A stretch of DNA of 64,000 nt. Origin: Actinomadura flavalba DSM 45200 (GTDB lineage Bacteria; Actinomycetota; Actinomycetes; Streptosporangiales; Streptosporangiaceae). The notes under the pieces were generated by a model. That model was not told the DNA's origin. It ran no database searches and saw only the letters and a program-made list of their open reading frames with translations. Both the position numbers and the translations under genes were made by a program. Of this stretch, positions 63,419 to 64,000 are shown in pieces. Position 1 is the stretch's first letter, and each line of letters begins with the position of its first letter. The stretch covers positions 479,077 through 543,076 of the forward strand of contig NZ_KB894094.1 of NCBI RefSeq assembly GCF_000374305.1, read 5' to 3'.

Positions 63419-63435
63419 TGGTCATCAGATGACTT
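63419..63435. promoter_or_regulatory. GntR-type operator in the propeller/aldolase divergent promoter
   Basis: GTCATC-A-GATGAC (63421-63433) is a perfect palindrome in the 92-bp gap between the second propeller gene and the aldolase gene. The 17 bases around it match the gntR upstream site at 13 positions. It is 27 bp before the aldolase start, so one protein bound here could control both directions. Confidence 0.7.
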
Positions 63436-63461
63436 ATTGTCTAGATGTATGGTGCGGAAGC

Positions 63462-64000
63462 ATGAATGTTCTCGCTGAGATCGGACGCGCCGGGGTGCTT
63501 CCCGTCATCCGGCGCGCGTCGGCGGACGAAGCGGTCACGCTGTGTACGACGTTGCTCGACCTCGGGGCGCCCGTCCTGGAACTGACCGCGACCACGCCCG
63601 GCTGGCCCGACGTGCTGGCGTCCGTCCGGGCGCTCGCCCCGGCCGTGCCGCTCGGCGTCGGGACCGTCACCGACGCGCGGACGGCGCGGGACGCCGTCGC
63701 GGCGGGCGCCGACTTCCTCGTCAGCCCCTACCCGGCCGACGCCGTCCGCGCCGTCGCGGACCGGGCGATCGTGCCGTTCGTCGAGGGCGGGTTCACGCCC
63801 GGGGAACTGGCCGGGATCGTGCGGCGCGGGGGCGTCGCCAAGCTGTTCCCGGCGGCGTCCGGCGGGCCGGGGCACCTGCGGGCCGTCCTGGACGTGCTGC
63901 CCGGGGCGCGGATCATCCCGACCGGCGGCATCGCGGTCGCGGACGTCCCGGCGTGGCTCGCGGCGGGCGCGTTCGCGGTCGGGGTCGGGTCCGCGCTCGC
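63462..64000 (+). CDS. KDPG/KHG aldolase family protein (partial)
   Basis: Class I aldolase that splits 2-keto-3-deoxy sugar acids to pyruvate and an aldehyde. The 179 residues visible show VLPVIRRASADEAV, VLELTATTPGW, LGVGTVTDARTA, FLVSPYPADAV, PFVEGGFTPGEL, the Schiff-base Lys in VAKLFPAASGGPG and IIPTGGI. The Arg of the canonical EVTLRT motif is Thr here, as in some KHG-type members. The gene runs off the right edge, about 25-30 codons short. GCGGAAG precedes the ATG. Confidence 0.92.
   Translation, partial: MNVLAEIGRAGVLPVIRRASADEAVTLCTTLLDLGAPVLELTATTPGWPDVLASVRALAPAVPLGVGTVTDARTARDAVAAGADFLVSPYPADAVRAVADRAIVPFVEGGFTPGELAGIVRRGGVAKLFPAASGGPGHLRAVLDVLPGARIIPTGGIAVADVPAWLAAGAFAVGVGSAL

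Overview
The window is high-GC DNA with frequent GTG starts, four-base ATGA/GTGA gene overlaps and Shine-Dalgarno runs of the AAGGAGG type. It looks like the chromosome of a filamentous actinobacterium. The order of housekeeping genes, the CofC gene (coenzyme F420) and the CBM2-like protein suggest Streptomycetales/Streptosporangiales; a Thermomonosporaceae/Actinomadura-like source is my guess, not something the sequence proves. I saw no tRNA, rRNA, insertion sequence or CRISPR array.

Region 1 (1-31.4 kb) is a conserved housekeeping block, almost all on the minus strand. Read right to left in transcription order it holds thiL, a CBM2-like membrane protein, thiD, the DAK2-domain protein, recG, a HEAT-repeat protein, rsmD, a penicillin-binding protein, coaD, yceD-rpmF-rnc-mutM-acyP, smc, ftsY, amt-glnB-glnD, ffh, rpsP-khpA-rimM-trmD-rplS and lepB. 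rpmB, an AsnC-type regulator domain and a DUF3515 lipoprotein run on the plus strand. It combines ribosome assembly, tRNA modification, protein export (Ffh/FtsY/LepB), nitrogen sensing and DNA repair. The PBP and the HEAT protein look like extra genes slotted into this backbone. The extreme left edge (1-500) is non-coding low-complexity DNA with tandem repeats.

Region 2 (31.4-35.9 kb) is an accessory insertion between the DUF3515 gene and ddl, which are usually neighbours. It carries a paired SMR exporter under a divergent MarR regulator with two visible operators, a DUF3140 protein, a reductase plus diiron-like PF10118 pair, and an abnormally short acetamidase/formamidase relative. Region 3 (35.9-43.6 kb) returns to backbone: ddl, gpsA, plsC, cofC, a small cold-shock-like protein, hup, leuD, leuC and the IclR regulator ndgR.

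Region 4 (43.6-50 kb) is mixed. It has a TetR-carotenoid oxygenase operon divergent from a GH3 beta-glucosidase, two overlapping DUF202 membrane proteins, and a SAM hydroxide adenosyltransferase-like gene overlapping a NUDIX hydrolase.

Region 5 (50-64 kb, running off the right edge) is a carbohydrate-catabolic locus: glucarate-dehydratase-like enolase, a divergent GH38-type glycosidase, an ABC sugar importer, a FadR-type GntR regulator, an HSL-type esterase, two paralogous secreted propeller proteins flanking a short-chain dehydrogenase and a mutarotase-like protein, and a KDPG/KHG aldolase. Two kinds of operator palindrome are visible, one GntR-like (seen twice) and one LacI-like (seen twice, with no lacI gene in view). 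I infer that secreted enzymes and an importer feed a non-phosphorylative dehydrogenase-dehydratase-aldolase route for an unidentified glycan. This is the best candidate for an undescribed system here.
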